DNA from: Setophaga petechia
Lineage: Eukaryota > Chordata > Aves > Passeriformes > Parulidae
Reading direction: 5' to 3'
NCBI GenBank assembly: GCA_024362935.1
Contig: JANCRA010000011.1
Coordinates: forward strand, 5,022,001-5,086,000
DNA length: 64,000 bases
A program made the translations under genes and the position numbers. Shown here piece by piece: positions 1-13,900 of this stretch. The stretch's first letter is position 1. Each line of letters begins with the position of its first letter. Under the pieces are notes generated by a model. The model made no database searches. It had not been told where the DNA came from and saw nothing but the letters and a program-made list of their open reading frames with translations.

Positions 1-2199
1 ATTTGGCCCAGTCATCATTTGGATCTATGAAGTTTTTACATCTCAGAAAGCTCCTAACAATCAGACAAGCTCAACAGATTTTTAAGGAAGTGTAATCAAA
101 AGCCTGGAGGATGTGTTAGAAGTATGAGCTCTGCCTGACTCTGCTAGTGCAGATGAAGCCAACTGACAGTGCATTATAAAGAATATATATCTCTGTAGAA
201 ATGCCTTTCATGGGAGAGCACTTGATACTTTCTGATGATGAGCAAAGGGATTGAACAGTGTGGTTTTAGAACAGCAGTCATGCACTCCCAGCTATGTGAA
301 CTGAACTCAAAGATGTAAGAGACAGATGAAATTCTTGACTGGTATTTGATAGTTGCTGCTACCAAAAGATCAGTAATTTTTGGACCTTTCTAGCTAATTT
401 TTTGGTGGCTTTTTTTTTTTTTTTCTGTAACAGGATGCTCATTAGAAGAAGTTAATCATTTGCTAATAAGTTGTGTTCTCCAGAGATGAACATTTGTCAT
501 TGAATATTTATATTTTTTTACATTTCATTTTTATTAAGCATGATATAAAACAGTAATTGTGGACTTCTACTGTACAGGATGGGTTCATTCCAGGGATGAT
601 TCTGCATGAGTCAATGCTGATCCTGTAGAGCATGTTTTAAAACTGCTCAGTTGGACTTACCATCAGAGAAGACACAGTTGCTGTATGGCAAGGGTGCCTT
701 TGCTGTGTTGCATGTATAGTTCCAAAATCACAGCTTGCTCTTTGGATCATCCAGAAAGACAGAGGGAGAGAAACTGCTGGGTATATAGACTATGATTGCT
801 TATTTTAACTCAATATAAAACATAAGAATACAAGACTTCTGACAGCTTTAAAGCTCAGCAATCTCCAATATGTTGATTCTGCTATTCTATACATTTAATT
901 TTCTTTTTAAAATGTATCATATTTCTCCAAGCAGTGATTTGCTTTTCAAATTATCGTTGCCTAGCTAAGACTTGTGTACCAGGTGCCATGTAAAAGCATG
1001 TTAAAAGTAGATAAAAGCAATTTATCCTGCCCTCTAATTAGAGATGTCTTGTCTTTACCACTGACAATAGCAGCATGCAGCTGTGGCAGAGAAGAGATAA
1101 TAGCACCAGAGCAGAGAGAAATTAAAGATAGGTTATCATATGCTGGCTGATGTAGAGTGTCATCTCTCCATTGCATTGCTAAGATGGTCCTTAGGAAGAA
1201 TACTAACTTAGCTCTTGGCCTGACTCAAGCAGATTTATTTTAGTTATTAAATCCAAGGTAAGATTTTATTATAATGAGGCAAAGGGGGCAGAATAATAAT
1301 GTCTCCATTAAATACACAGAAAGAGAATGTGACTTGCTGTGATTACTGTATCAATAAATACATGCACACCACGTCCCAGTATGTGCTGGATCTTTATGAG
1401 GGTGGGACTAAGATTCATTTTGCCCTGCACAGAGTTCCTCTTCAGATGAAGTGAATGAGTGCCTGGGGGGCCATATAGTGGGATAGATGACTCGGTGGCA
1501 TGTCTGCTGGATGATATAAAGGGCACCTTTTAGTTCAGCAAGAAGCTCAAAATGAATGGGGAAAGAGTGGCATAAGCCTCTACAGATATTCTCATTTTTA
1601 TACCTCGATGCCTTAATATGCTATATACAGGGAGTCTGCACTGCAAAAATGATGTGGAGAAAGAAATTTCCAGCAGGATTAGGACTGAGTGGTGTCTCAA
1701 GAGGGGCTTCATGTGGGGGACCCAGCTGGGAGAAATTTAGTGAGAGTGAAGCTGAATAGAGGATCTGTTTTGGTTTTAGAAAGCAAATTTCCTCATATTG
1801 TTACAATAATATTGGGATAAGACCCCTTTGTCCTTACCACAAAACTGTAGTCTCCAAATTATGTAGAAATTAAAGAACTTGTTCTTTGTCTCCAGTAAAA
1901 TGCTAACAGGGTAGGCATCATCTCTGCACTTTGTCCAGGTGACAAAAGATCTAAGACCAAGGCTAAAATTCACTTCTGAGGTAAAGAATAGTGATGGAGA
2001 GAGCTTGTGTTCAAGGTTGTGGTGGAGAATTAGATTGTGACTAGGAAATGGGCTAGATCATGCCTCAAACATCTGTACTCAGGCCATCACTGACACATGG
2101 CTGCACTTTGGAGTTAACTCACAGTCACATCTCATGGGCTGAATGATATGGAACATCATACTGAGGAAGCATTTCATGTCCTAAATCCTGATTGCAATA
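1..2199. other. Unique AT-rich non-coding DNA
   Basis: No coding region, RNA gene or recognisable transposon was found. Open frames are below about 75 codons and fall on both strands in overlapping positions, as expected by chance. The only simple feature is a 15-base T run at about 410-424. Confidence 0.6.
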
Positions 2200-3112
2200 G
2201 ATGGATTTTATTCCTCTTTCCAATGTCCTAGATATATGTGCAGACATAATAAAACTGAAAGAATGCACTTTACCTCCTGTAAGTTCACAGACAGCAACCA
2301 GGAGGGTTGATCTGCTGCAAGGTTGGACGGCTCTGCAGGGTGGAGGGATCTGGACAGGGTGGATCAATGGGCTGAGGCCAATGGTGTGAGGTTCAACAAG
2401 GCCAAGTGCTGAGTCCTGCACTTGGGTCACATCAACCTCCTACAATGCTACAGATTTGGGAATAAGAGGACAAAGAGCTGCCTGGCAGAAGAGGCCTTGT
2501 GGGCGCTGGACAACAGCCGGCTGAACATGAGCCAGGCTGTGCCCAGGTGGCCAAGAAGGCCAATGGCATCCTGGCCTGTGTCAGCAATAGTGTGGCCAGT
2601 AGGACCAGGACAGTGATTGTCCCCTGTACTGGGCTCTGGTCAGGCTGTGCCTCAAGTGCTGTGTCCAGTTCTGGGCCCCATACCACAAGAACACTGAGGG
2701 GCTGAAGTGTGTCCAGAGAAGGGCAGTGGAGCTGGAGAAGGGGCTGGAGCACAAATCCTGTGAGGAGTGGCTGAGGGAGCTGGAGATCTTTAGCCTGGAG
2801 AAAAGGAGGCTCAGGGTGACTTTTATCACCCTCTTCAAATACCTGAAAGGAAGCTGTAGCCTGGCATGGGCCAGAATTTTCTTCCAGGTAAAAAGCAATA
2901 GAATGACAACAAATGACTTAAAGTTGCAATAGGGGATGTTTAGATTAGGAAAAATTTCTTCACTGAAAGGATGGATGGATATTGAAACAGGATGCCCAAG
3001 GAAGTAGTGGATTCACATCTCTGGAAGTGTTCAAAAGTCATGTGGATTTGGCACTTGAGGACAGGCTTTACTGGTGAACACAGAGGTGTTAGGTTAACAA
3101 CTGGACCTGATG
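2200..3112 (+). repeat. CR1 LINE fragment, 5'-truncated, + strand
   Basis: This stretch follows, in order, the well-known 3' portion of avian CR1 elements. A degenerate version of the RT catalytic-box region lies near 2280-2300, where the family encodes an F-A-D-D-T type motif; here it is altered (about K-F-T-D-S-N). It is followed by the segment on keeping or dropping 'ggctgaggccaatggtgtga' (about 2370), the 'gccaagaaggccaatggcat' segment (about 2549), 'ctgtgtccagttctgggccc' (about 2660), 'gtgtccagagaagggcagtg' (about 2709), 'tagcctggagaaaaggaggc' (about 2792) and 'aaaaatttcttcactgaaag' (about 2950). Agreement with the family pattern as I recall it is high, so this is the youngest-looking CR1 copy in the window. 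It lacks the 5' part of the RT and all of ORF1, as most bird copies do. The expected 3' end is broken: the sequence leaves the family pattern near 3112. Stops and indels make it non-functional. The left boundary is uncertain by about 50-100 bases. Confidence 0.9.
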
Positions 3113-3154
3113 TACAGAATTTAGAATTTAGAATTTAGTGTACAGAATTTAGAA
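3111..3154 (+). repeat. Short A/T-rich direct repeats at the CR1 3' end
   Basis: The 16-base word 'tgtacagaatttagaa' occurs at 3111-3126 and again at 3139-3154, with further 'gaattta' units between. Avian CR1 normally ends in a short run of an 8-base unit resembling ATTCTATG. Here the tail is replaced by 7-base units and a duplicated word. I infer either a mutated and expanded CR1 tail or a separate slippage event at the junction. Confidence 0.7.
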
Positions 3155-6144
3155 TCAACAATGACTTCTGCAAATCTAAGCACATTTCCAGAATGAGTAA
3201 AGTTTGCATTGACATTATATAAGTTTGGGGAAAAACTGTTTGTTTAGAACACAACATGCATAAAATAATTAATTTCCCTCTACTGCTCTTGCAGTGTGAT
3301 GCCTGAGAACAGTGCTTATAACTTGCCTCATGCCATGGTATTGCATGTACTCTGCACAGAAGTTTTTCTCCACTCTGACCTGTCTAACTTTTGATTTAAG
3401 GGAAAAGAAATCAAGATATACCCTTCTACTTCTCTTGCTATATCAGATACAGACATTCATTAAAATTTGTTGACTTGTTTAGTTGTTTTAACATGTTTGC
3501 AGTACCTGAATTTTTTTCCAAAGATCTAACAAATAATATTTTAGTGCTAGTGGGCAGAGCTGGAGGGAAAATTGCAGCCAAAATTCAGTTTAACTGTGTT
3601 GATATACACTGGTACATATCTCCAGATCTTTCACCTGACTAGATCCTATCAGGGATTGACAGAGATCAGAATCATTCTATATTAATTAAAATGTTGATAT
3701 TACTGCTGAGTGTAAGTAATTCCTTTATAGGGATATTGCCTCTGAAGGGGACTGGAGATAAATATGGTATACATTCTCTCAACTGTGGTACATACAGCTA
3801 CAGAGGGTGATCTCCTTGGATTAAATCTGCGCTCTGTTTTCTCTTTTGAGACAACATGAATTTAAGCACTGAAATCAATGAGTTCATCCATTCCTACGTT
3901 GATAGTGCAATGCAGAGTGTAGGTCCAAAGGTCTTAAAATTGTACTTATATAATATCTGAAGTATTGAAATATTTTATCTTATAATTTTATATTTATATA
4001 ATGTGGTTCTGAGCTTTTCAAATCCATTTCGAACGTTACAAAAATAGTTTTACATCATGCCTAGTGGGATTACAATGTGTACTGCAGAACCATAGCTAGG
4101 CTTTCAATTAGTGGCCTCATGCTGCTGCTTGTTCTTACTGGGGAATTGTTTATTTTCTCCAGGACCACAGAATCTTCATGGTTTAAACAGCAGTTAGGGC
4201 ACTGATGCTGGTACACCTGTAAGATTACACTGCTTAATAGAAATATTTTTTTTTTTTTTAGGCTGCTGTTATTTCCTTTTGTTTGCCTAGTAAATTTGTG
4301 TTTGTAAAGGTTTATGATGCTGGCAGCATTGGGAATAAGAGCCTCACATGTCTCTAAGTCACTAACACTGTGAATTTTGGTGACCCTCTGAGATATCATG
4401 CTTTCCACAGGATTTTTCCCCCTAAAATCTGCTGAGCATATGAGGTAACTGCAGTTCATCCTCTCACCCTACCAATTTAATGATTGCTGATGTGACCATG
4501 TTTCCTCTTGCAACCAACATGCCTCTATAATGCAGGCCAATTGCTGAATTAGCAGGGGAGGAAGGAAGAAAGGGGATGTATCCCATGAGCTGTGTGAATG
4601 GTAAAGCATACAATTGCCTCCAGCATGGAGGGCTGGGAAACCTCCATGAGTCTAACCTGGGAGGACTGAAATCCCATGAAGCAGATGGACAGTGGATGAG
4701 AGAGCTCATGAGGGCAATGGGGAACTGTGACCAGAGGTAGGGAGCTTACTTGGAGGTCCATCTGTAGAGCAAATAAGTCAAGGTGGAGAAGAGAGGAAAA
4801 TAGACCTGTGATGGAGTGGAGGCACAATGGTACAGCAAAGGCAAAAAATGAGAGACAGGGAAGAAAGGAAGAGAAGTATCCAGTCAACTCAGTAGCTGAG
4901 AAAGGGAAAGTCTGTATTCTTAGGCTGGGACAAATGAACCTTGGACATTTGGTTCAACAAGGACAGCGATGGCTTTCTGCCATCTCAACAATTTTTTAAA
5001 GCATAATGTTACTGAAATGTGAACTGGCTTCCAAAGATGTCAGCAGATGTTTGACTGAGGCCTTATCCACCTTCTGTTCACTTCAAACTTGCCAAAGAAA
5101 CACAGTAGGCAACTGCCTACAGTAAATGATTGCTGCAGCAGTAAAATAGCCATGACCTTCCTTCACTTCTAGACCTGCCATGGGTGCTGCCACCAGGAAA
5201 GTGCATGGGTGTGTGGGGCTGAAGGTGAGGGTTTTCTCCTGCTATATCAGGAGAATAGCCCAATATCAGTCCATAGCCCAACCTTCCCACTGTTCATACT
5301 AGTGGCAGGAAAGGCAAATTTTCTTCCACACTGGCCTCACTCCGCTGCTTCCAGTCCTGATTAGTCCAGATCCTTGAGATGTCCTCTCTGGGGAGTGAAA
5401 CCAAATTTTCATACACTCTGAGATGTAATCCAGTTTCTACCCTCTTCCATGCTTCTTATGTTGACTGTGGGAAAGTGCTACTCAGCCTGGGAGAGGAACC
5501 TCCTGTGAGCAGAGAAGCTGCCTTTGTGATTACTTCATGTCGTTGAAGCAGCACAGACAGAAGGAGCTGAGCTAGTTCAAAGGGGCTATCATCAAGAGGG
5601 TCCGTGGTTTTGTAATTGCCAGCAATTTCTTTTCTGCTGTCTAGAAGTCAAAAGCAGATCATTTTGGATGTGAGAGAAGATGACACTGCCAGTATCATGT
5701 ATATATTTATGCTTTTAATGTATATATCGGGTCTGGCAATGAGGAGTCCAAACTGGTGACTCCAGCTCCAGCCTTGGTTTGTGTTGAGAGTTTGTACTCA
5801 TCTTTGAAGTCCGGTCTTTTAGAATGGAGTGTGTGCAAACTGAAGCACCTTTGTGGGGCTAATTTGACATAAAAATAGGGTAACAGCTGACCAGAAATAT
5901 GTGGATCTGGCTGGCTTCATGAACAAGCATTTAACTTGTGCTTACAATTCCATCTGCTGCACTCTTGCGAGGTCTAAGGTTCCATTTTCTGTAAGTGGGA
6001 GGCATGACTTTCAAAACAGGATGCTTAATACTGTGGGTTAAAAGTAATGAGAAAATAAGGTAATAACTTATTTTCTGTAATGGGGGACTTTGAGGGTAAA
6101 ACAATTCTTATTCATAAAATATTTTAGACTTTTGCACAGAAGTT

Positions 6145-6179
6145 TGTATGTATATATATGTTATATATATATATATATG
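6145..6179. repeat. TA dinucleotide microsatellite
   Basis: Alternating T and A with occasional G interruptions; the longest pure TA run spans about 6162-6178. Likely length-polymorphic. Confidence 0.85.
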
Positions 6180-7388
6180 CAATTGGTGAAGTGCAGTATT
6201 TTTGTACACAGAATATTTTATTGAGCTCTCTAATGGACTAGGTAAATGGATTGCCCCATAAAAAGTTTACCAAGGCAATAAAAAGATCAAAGACATTTTT
6301 CACATTGCATCTCCAAACATCTAAACCACTCAAGTTTAAGAGTTGTAATGTGACCTTCCAGTCTTGGAAAACTTGTTACAATGACTAATTGTCCTGCTTT
6401 GCACTTTCAAAAGATGATGACTGTATATAGAAGTTGAGATCTAAAGGAGAATAGGAGTGAAACATGTGTACGAGAGAGAGGCAAAAAACCAATTCTGTAA
6501 ACAGCCAAAGGCAGAAAGTTATAATCACAGGCTATAATTAAGGTCTAATTAAAGAAAAATAGGCATGACATAAACAAAGGGCAGAAGACTTGATTATAAC
6601 AGGAGGGTGGAGAACATAACAATGAAAGACAATGTCCTAATACAAATAGAATAAAGAGAACAAATAGAACAAGTGGAGTTTTGTGAAGAAAGCCAAATAT
6701 GTGTGCAACTCATTTACATTGCAGGAATTGAAATCAGAAATCACATATCTATTTTTCTCCTTGATGATGAAGATTTTGTCAATTTGTCAACTGCTAGCAA
6801 ATAGAGTTTTTGTCATGTAGATCAAAGCACTATTTTGTCCTCCCCAGTGCTGTTCCATGTTCCTGTGAAGTGAGTCCATGAGCTGGCATTACAAGCAGGG
6901 AAGGCTCAGCCTGAGCAACCATACAGGGGAGCAGAGCTCTGGGCTGGGACAGCTCACACAGACAGCAGCTTTCCTCTGCCATGGAAGCCACCAACATCAG
7001 GAAGCTCTATCACCAGTCCTTCTGCCTGCTCCACAGCATGCTCATGCACAGGACACTGACACAGGCTGTGGGGCTCCTCAGAAGCAGCCCAAAGAGAACA
7101 AGCTGATGGGCTGGGGCTTGCTGGCAGAAAGGAGCAGATCACTGCACAGCACCAGCTGATGACACTGCAGTGGGAGCCCTGAGCACAGAGGGGCTCATGG
7201 GGTACTTCTTGTCAGGCTCTGGTTTTCTTCCACAGCAAACTGCCAAGATGCAGCATGGGCACAGAAAAATGTTAAACTTGCTCCCAGATAGCGTAGGAAA
7301 AGTGAAACCATTTTTCTTGAGGCTCCCAGGGAGAGAATGGCATCACCCAAAGTTTGCTCCACTGTTCCCAGAGCTCTTAAATGCTGAG

Positions 7389-7429
7389 CATCTTCTGCAA
7401 TGCTCTGTACATCTTCTGCAAGCTCTGAG
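7389..7429. repeat. Tandem duplication, about 20 bp x 2
   Basis: Two adjacent copies of a unit beginning 'catcttctgcaa' and ending in 'gctctg' plus two or three bases: 7389-7409 and 7410-7429. They differ by one inserted base and a terminal difference. Confidence 0.8.
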
Positions 7430-10400
7430 CCTCCTCAGCTTCCCAGGGTTTCAGTGAGAGCCAAGAATACTCAGCACCTCTTCACACAAAGCACCCTGGC
7501 AAGTCAGGCTCCTGGATGGTGTGTGCCTCTTGGGCAGTTGTAGGTGTTCCTTCTGTCTGCTCAAGCGTGCTTGTGTGTTCAACAAATCATACATAATAAT
7601 GTCAAATTATTAATAACTTGTGAAATTTCTAGAGTGCTTTGGGAATATTTTCCTAATGTTTTATGCAAACTACTTTGCTTGTTTCTTTGAGAGCCTTTAT
7701 TTGCTTATTGAGGCACTGATAATTTCCAGGACAAAAATGAGCCTATTTAACATTAAAAAATCTATTAGTCCATGCAGTAGAAGTTGTAATTTTTTCAAAA
7801 AATTGAGAGTATTACTTTGTACTAGAGAAAAGACCACACAGGCTTCAACCAAGTGAAAACAGCTGTGTACAATCTCTGGTACTTGCTTTGCAGGATCACA
7901 TCTGTGTGGTCAGCATGTGCTGCAATACTGTGAGCAGACTATTTATAGATCAGCTGTTTAGATGTGGTGATCTGTCTGAAAGTGTCAGTAGCTGCTCTGG
8001 TTGTTCACTTGATTTTTATATTATATTTTGTCTAATTGTTAAAAAGAGTTTGAAATGCAGATATGGCTTTTGTTTATTCTTTGTCTCTCAATGTTCACTA
8101 AATATTCAGCTAGAGTATTTTCTGAATATCCAGTCCTACTCTGGGAATAACATGAAGGGTGCACACTCCGCTTTGCTTGTGAAATTCAGTAAACAGAAAG
8201 TCTGTATAATGCCTGTTTCCTACTTTATTTTCATTTAGACTGTGTCAGGCTGTTTGTGTTGTGCAGGGTCTGTGTTCCCGCAGAGGATAATGCCTAGCAT
8301 GTGTATCCAAGGTGAGTTTCCATTGTAGTCTATCAGATTGCATCAGACTTTCAAACAAATTCAGGCCTGGGAATGAGTATTTCCAGAGCCTTGGCTGCCT
8401 CTTCCTATCTAATGAGAATACCTCATGTATTTTATTAGATAACTGCCCTGAGAAATATATAATTTTGCAGGATCTCATTCTTTAATAGGCATTATACTGC
8501 TGAGGTTGTGCTATAAAAAGTTTTAAATGGATAATGGATAGCATAGATTTGCAAAATAGTCCCTGAAAAAGCATTATTTTCTCAGGTCCATTCAGTGAAG
8601 AAATACTGTATGTAAAGACATCTGGTTTTCTGTCCTCATATTAACAAAGACATGCAAAGGCCAAGTAGAAGAGTTGCACCATTGCTACAGTTTGCAAATG
8701 GCTGTGGTCAATCTGTTGTTTCCCACACTGGGGTTAGAGGGCAAACACACGGAGGAGTGTCACACAAGAAGAGTGAAGGCACAGGTCAAACACATGCATA
8801 GAAGTGCTGAGAAGTAACCTGAATGTTTCTTCATTAATTGAAAGACCAGTATAACGTGAGGATGAAATTATGAAGGTATCCTAGCAACTGTATTTTCAGA
8901 ACAGCTATGGCCTGTAAAATTGCAGCGAATGCCTGCCACATGTTATTAATTCAAGAGGGTGAGAGCAGATAATTTTAATTAATAAAACTTAATGGCAAGC
9001 TCCTAATGCAGAAATTTGATAAGCCCCCTATTGTGGGCACCATTGCTACAGTTCTGTAGAGCTTTAGAGTTTCCTAAGTCTGAAATTATGAACTAGTCCT
9101 AGACATGTTAAGACAATCATTATGCTATTCTTATTTTGGAGCATAAGCATGGTTGTAGACCAGGACCTCCTGCCCTTGCTATAATAACATGGAAAATATG
9201 AACAAGGGGGGAAATGTTTCCTGCTCAAGGGAGCCCTGCAGTGGCACCTGAATGTGGCCTCCTGAGCACGGCAGGGGAGATGCTGGTCAGGGCACAGGCT
9301 GGCTGGGATCAGGCAGGATGGAGCTGGGGGATTGAGCTGCTGTGCCAGCAGCACACATGGGTGTTGCACAGTGGCAGCCAAGTGTGTTCCTGGGCCAAGC
9401 AGCTGTCATTTAAAGAGCAACAAATGGTTTGCTGTAGAGCAGATGGAACAGAGAGTTGACCCTTTAATTTATTGGCATGCATGTGTATATAAAAGACAAG
9501 ATTCATACAAAAATCAAAAGCAAAAAAAAACCCAAAGCCCAAAACAAGAAAGGCTTAATTACCCAGGTTATTCCATGTGCACAATAGATGAAAAAATAAA
9601 CTAAGACTTTCAGCTGGCGTAATTCAGGTTAGTTTTACAAAACTTATGTTGCTACAGTGGATTTCTGCCAGCTTCTACCAGCTGATTATCTGGCTGATTA
9701 TGTCTGGTAATTTGTTTGTAGCGTCCATAATGCCTTCTTAGACATTTTAACTCTGGAGATGATTTGCTGGATTCCACATGCTCTGGGATGATTATGAATT
9801 TTTATGTTCTGTGTGAGCCAGGTCAAACCACTGCTGGCTTTCCCTGTCAGTGTGTTCCATCAAGAGGTTTCCATTTGCAGTTCAGCCAGGGTGTACAGGC
9901 ATGCAAGTGCCAGCCAAATTTGGAGGAGGCACATCCCTCAAGTGTCTGGAAAACATCTTCCTGAGATGGAACCCAGCACTGTGTTCTGGTGTGAGTCCCT
10001 TAGATCCATTTATCAGCACAGACAAGGGGACTGTTCTTGTCCCCTTGGGGAGAGCAGGAGTGGAGGGCTCCTAGACCCATGCCAAGACCACATCTTTTCA
10101 ACAAATTGTCCTGCACTCTTACTTAAAAACAGGACAAAATTGGCATCACTCTATGGACCACATCATAGATCACTGGCTAGATGTGGACTATAGTTTGGGA
10201 ATTGCTGTTGTGAACTTATTTATGAACCAGTGGAAAGCTGGGGAATCGCCTGCAGGGCTTGGTTTTTTTCATTGGACTTTCTCTGAATTTACAGGTCTTG
10301 TAAATACTTAGCAAAGATCATTTAATTGAGCGAGATATAAATGGGCCACTGTGTTTGAAACTGCTTTGTGAATGAGGCAGATATATGGAGATATCCCCTA

Positions 10401-13400
10401 TAGTTGTGCTAAGGTTCCACATGGATAAAATGCGCATCTCTGAGAGCCAGTAGAAAGATCACAATACACACAAGGAACCCTTCCAGTGGTCAGAAATATG
10501 TGTCTCAGTCTATGCACAACTGGCATGGTATTGCCACTGTCACAGGCTAGCCAGTTCAAGAGGTTTTAGTTGGGTTTTTTTACAAAGCATCCATGATAGC
10601 TGTTTCAGTATGCTGCATGCTGCATGAATACTGGAGGCAGCTTTCTCACATGGCAAGAGGATTCACAGCACTTCTCCATTTGCTTTCCACAATTATTTTC
10701 TTAACATGAAACATAGTTCACATAGAAATGCATAAAAGGGAGGATTTGAACCCGACCTAAAGATGAAGTTCTGCCACATGTGAGATGAATTTCATAGAGG
10801 TATGAAACTTTTACAATGCAAGGACACAGTGCAAAGCATGGAGCTCCTACTTTTTTATTGTGTAAGGCAAGGGCTGTTGATTGGATCAACGTGGTATCCT
10901 ATGAAACTGAACACTCTACAATTGTTGTTAGGGATTTCTGGTTAATTAAAGAAGCCAAAGCAACATTTCCTTGAGTTAAAATAAATATTGTCTGTATGGA
11001 AATTACTCATTCTCCATGTAGAATGGCCAGCTATGAAAATTTTCACAGACAAGACCAGCAAACACACAGCAATTTAAAAGTCTCATAAGCTAAATCATGG
11101 AAAACATCCTACATTTAACAATTTGCCTTTACATCATTGTAATTTTTTGTAATGTTACCTACTTTCCTGATTTTCTTTTCCTATTCCTTGCTATAATGAA
11201 AAATTATTTATCATATGCATTTTAGAAGTTGAAACACAAATTTTTGGGAAGTCCTTCTTTATTTCTATATTTCTGTACATGTTGGGACACAAACTTAGTT
11301 TTAGCTGAATCCTATTATGCCCTGGAACATTTACCTTATAAAACATTTTTTTCCAACTCTTTTTTTCTTTTCCAACTCCTGTAGGAAAACTGTAGAGTAC
11401 AAGTCTATTTTCTGCACCCTTTTAGCTTGATGGGATCCAGTCTGCAGTGTTTAGACCATTGTCCAAGCCAATGGGGGGCTGAGCCATTGGAGAGGATGGC
11501 TAGGAATTTGTGGAGGACTAATGTCTTCCAGGGGATGGAATAGGGCCAGGGCTTACCCTTGGAAATCAGACCCATCAGCAAAACTTCATATCCCAGGAAA
11601 AGGACTCAAGACTGCATATAAGAAAATGCAAGGGATGATTTGCTACATTTTTCATTTTTAAAGACTGTAGTCATTTTATTTGAATCAATTTTCTTGAAGT
11701 ATATTAGATTTTAAATTTTTTTAGATTTGTTTGGATGTTTGCAATGGTGTTTTATTTCAGTCTTTTCTCAGGGGGAAGGAAGGAATGCTAGAGAGAACAG
11801 CTAACTTGTCTTTCTTCTTAAAGTAGACTTTTGGAGCCCTTGACCCCAACGCAGATGCAATTGTTTAAAATTTGCTGTTGTCCAGTAGTATTTGTATTCT
11901 ATAATACAAAAATATTAATACAAGCTATCTCTTTTCAAACTCCTGTTCCAATTAAGTAACTCTGCAGCTGATTTTATTGTCAGAAAGTTTTTAGTCCTAA
12001 TTTTGTGGATACACCCTGATCCCTCCTTCTTCCCCTAGTACTTGTGATACCTGGTTTTGTTAAGGAATACAATTTATTATTTATTTTTATTATGTGCAAA
12101 CAATGCAATATTTTATTTGGAATTTAATCATAGTAAAAATATGTAACACTTATGCCTAATGCTTACAAGGTTGTGTTTTGTAGCTGTTAAATTGTTTTCT
12201 AAACATAATTGTTAATGTTAGACCAACCAACCAAATGTTTTTGTGAGGCTGAGCATCCTTATCTTTTAATCTGAAAGATTTTATAAGTCAGTTTAATTTT
12301 TTGATTTGCAAAATGAAAGAAAAAAGTTTATTAACACTTGAAAAATGTGAATGGAATAATAATGTGTATCTGTTCACAAAGTGCTAAACAGAGAAAGAAA
12401 ATAAGAAGTTAGAAAGATTGTACATATTTTAGCAAGTACAGGTTACTCCTTCCTGTTTTACCAAATCTGTATTTTAAATTTCCATATATTTTGGTATTTA
12501 TTAACATAATATAAATGTCTAACAGGTCCATTGCCAAAGAAATGTATAGATTTTGGAGTGAAATTCTAGCCAACACCAATTTCTGGTGTAATCAGCGACA
12601 ATGCGGTACTTGCTGAGAGACACTGTGTCCCTGAAAACCAGTCTGACAGGAAAAATAAAATTTTTAGAGATAAAAGCACAGAGATTGAAAGATTTCCTCA
12701 CAGCTATGAAGGCACAAGCTGAGTCAAAATGCAAAAGCTGATCTGCCCCCTACACTTCACCACAATGCCCTATGGAATTTTTGTCTTTACAGTTCCTTTG
12801 ACACCTGCTTACAGGTGGTTGAGAAGCTGATGGGTTAATTCCTACCACAAAGCTTTGAATTAAGCAACTTTCCTTCAGAAGTCTTCCTGAAATTGCTGAA
12901 GGACTGAGACATGCTGCCCTTTCCAAGCAAAGCCTCGTGCAAAAATGAGCTTGTGACTTAGTTAACTATTTCTGTAGGTGGCAGTGGTTTCTCACCTCTG
13001 TCTGTCCCCCCTTTGAAGACAGTTTCAAACAACAATGTGGAGAGAGACAGACAAGAACCCTGGGAGACAGCTGCACTCAGAAACGGGCACTTGCCATAGC
13101 AACTATCTTTATTTCCCACTAAAACAGTGGAACATGAAATGAAATTGTGTCACCAGCAAGGAGTGAAGTATTTTGCCCTTGGATGGGTGCCATCCAAGGT
13201 AGATGGCCTTCTCCTGGAATGGGTGGCAGGCCTCCAGCCCCAGAAAGCACAGGGGAACCTGGGACCCCTGTTGCTGCCTTGAATCATCACCCTGAGAGGC
13301 CACGACAGCACTAGTCTGACTGTCTAATGCTCATAAAGGTCCCCGTGCAACAAACTGACACTACTGGGGATAAAGTAATGAAAAAACACGTTTTCTCTGT

Positions 13401-13880
13401 TTCCCAAATCTCCCATGTCTGCCTGGCCTAGGTTTTATGCTTATTTCTTCCAAAGAAACACCTGGCTTGTATGGACACTGGAACTGTAATAATTATGATG
13501 TGAAGCTTTGACATCCCTGTGTAATTCAGTTGCTGGTGGATATCTCTTTGCAAATTGTCCAGATCATAAGACCTTGAAATTAATTTATATTTTGAGCTGT
13601 AACTACTATGTAACATGATACACTTCAGCTGGCAGATGAAGTAGATGCTGGTGTGCCTCTAAGTAGTATCTGAATATGTACAGAAAGGCCAAACTGGATT
13701 GTCATAATTTCATTGTTCATGAGTCTCTGGTTCTTTGCTTTTTAGTGTTGCTTTTAACAACACAAGCTATATATCTCAGAGGTGTACTTCTCCCTCCCTC
13801 CTTCCATGATCTTCCCATGTGATCTGGGGCATGTTTCTGGGTGGCTGGGATTATCTTTCCTTCAATTTGTTCTTTGCAAT

Positions 13881-13900
13881 TGCAATGTTTTGCAATGTTT
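13881..13900. repeat. 10-bp perfect tandem duplication
   Basis: The unit 'tgcaatgttt' is present twice with no spacer. Confidence 0.85.

Noticed and set aside
6878..7457. Adjacent open frames in a GC-richer patch
   Set aside because: Short, unrelated to known proteins, and opposed by a frame on the other strand. Possibly old repeat sequence, but no family could be named.
10735..10815. Possible tRNA on the - strand
   Set aside because: The reverse complement contains a good B-box-like word (ggttcaaatcc) and a near A-box word, but they are only about 20 bases apart and no acceptor or anticodon stem can be drawn.
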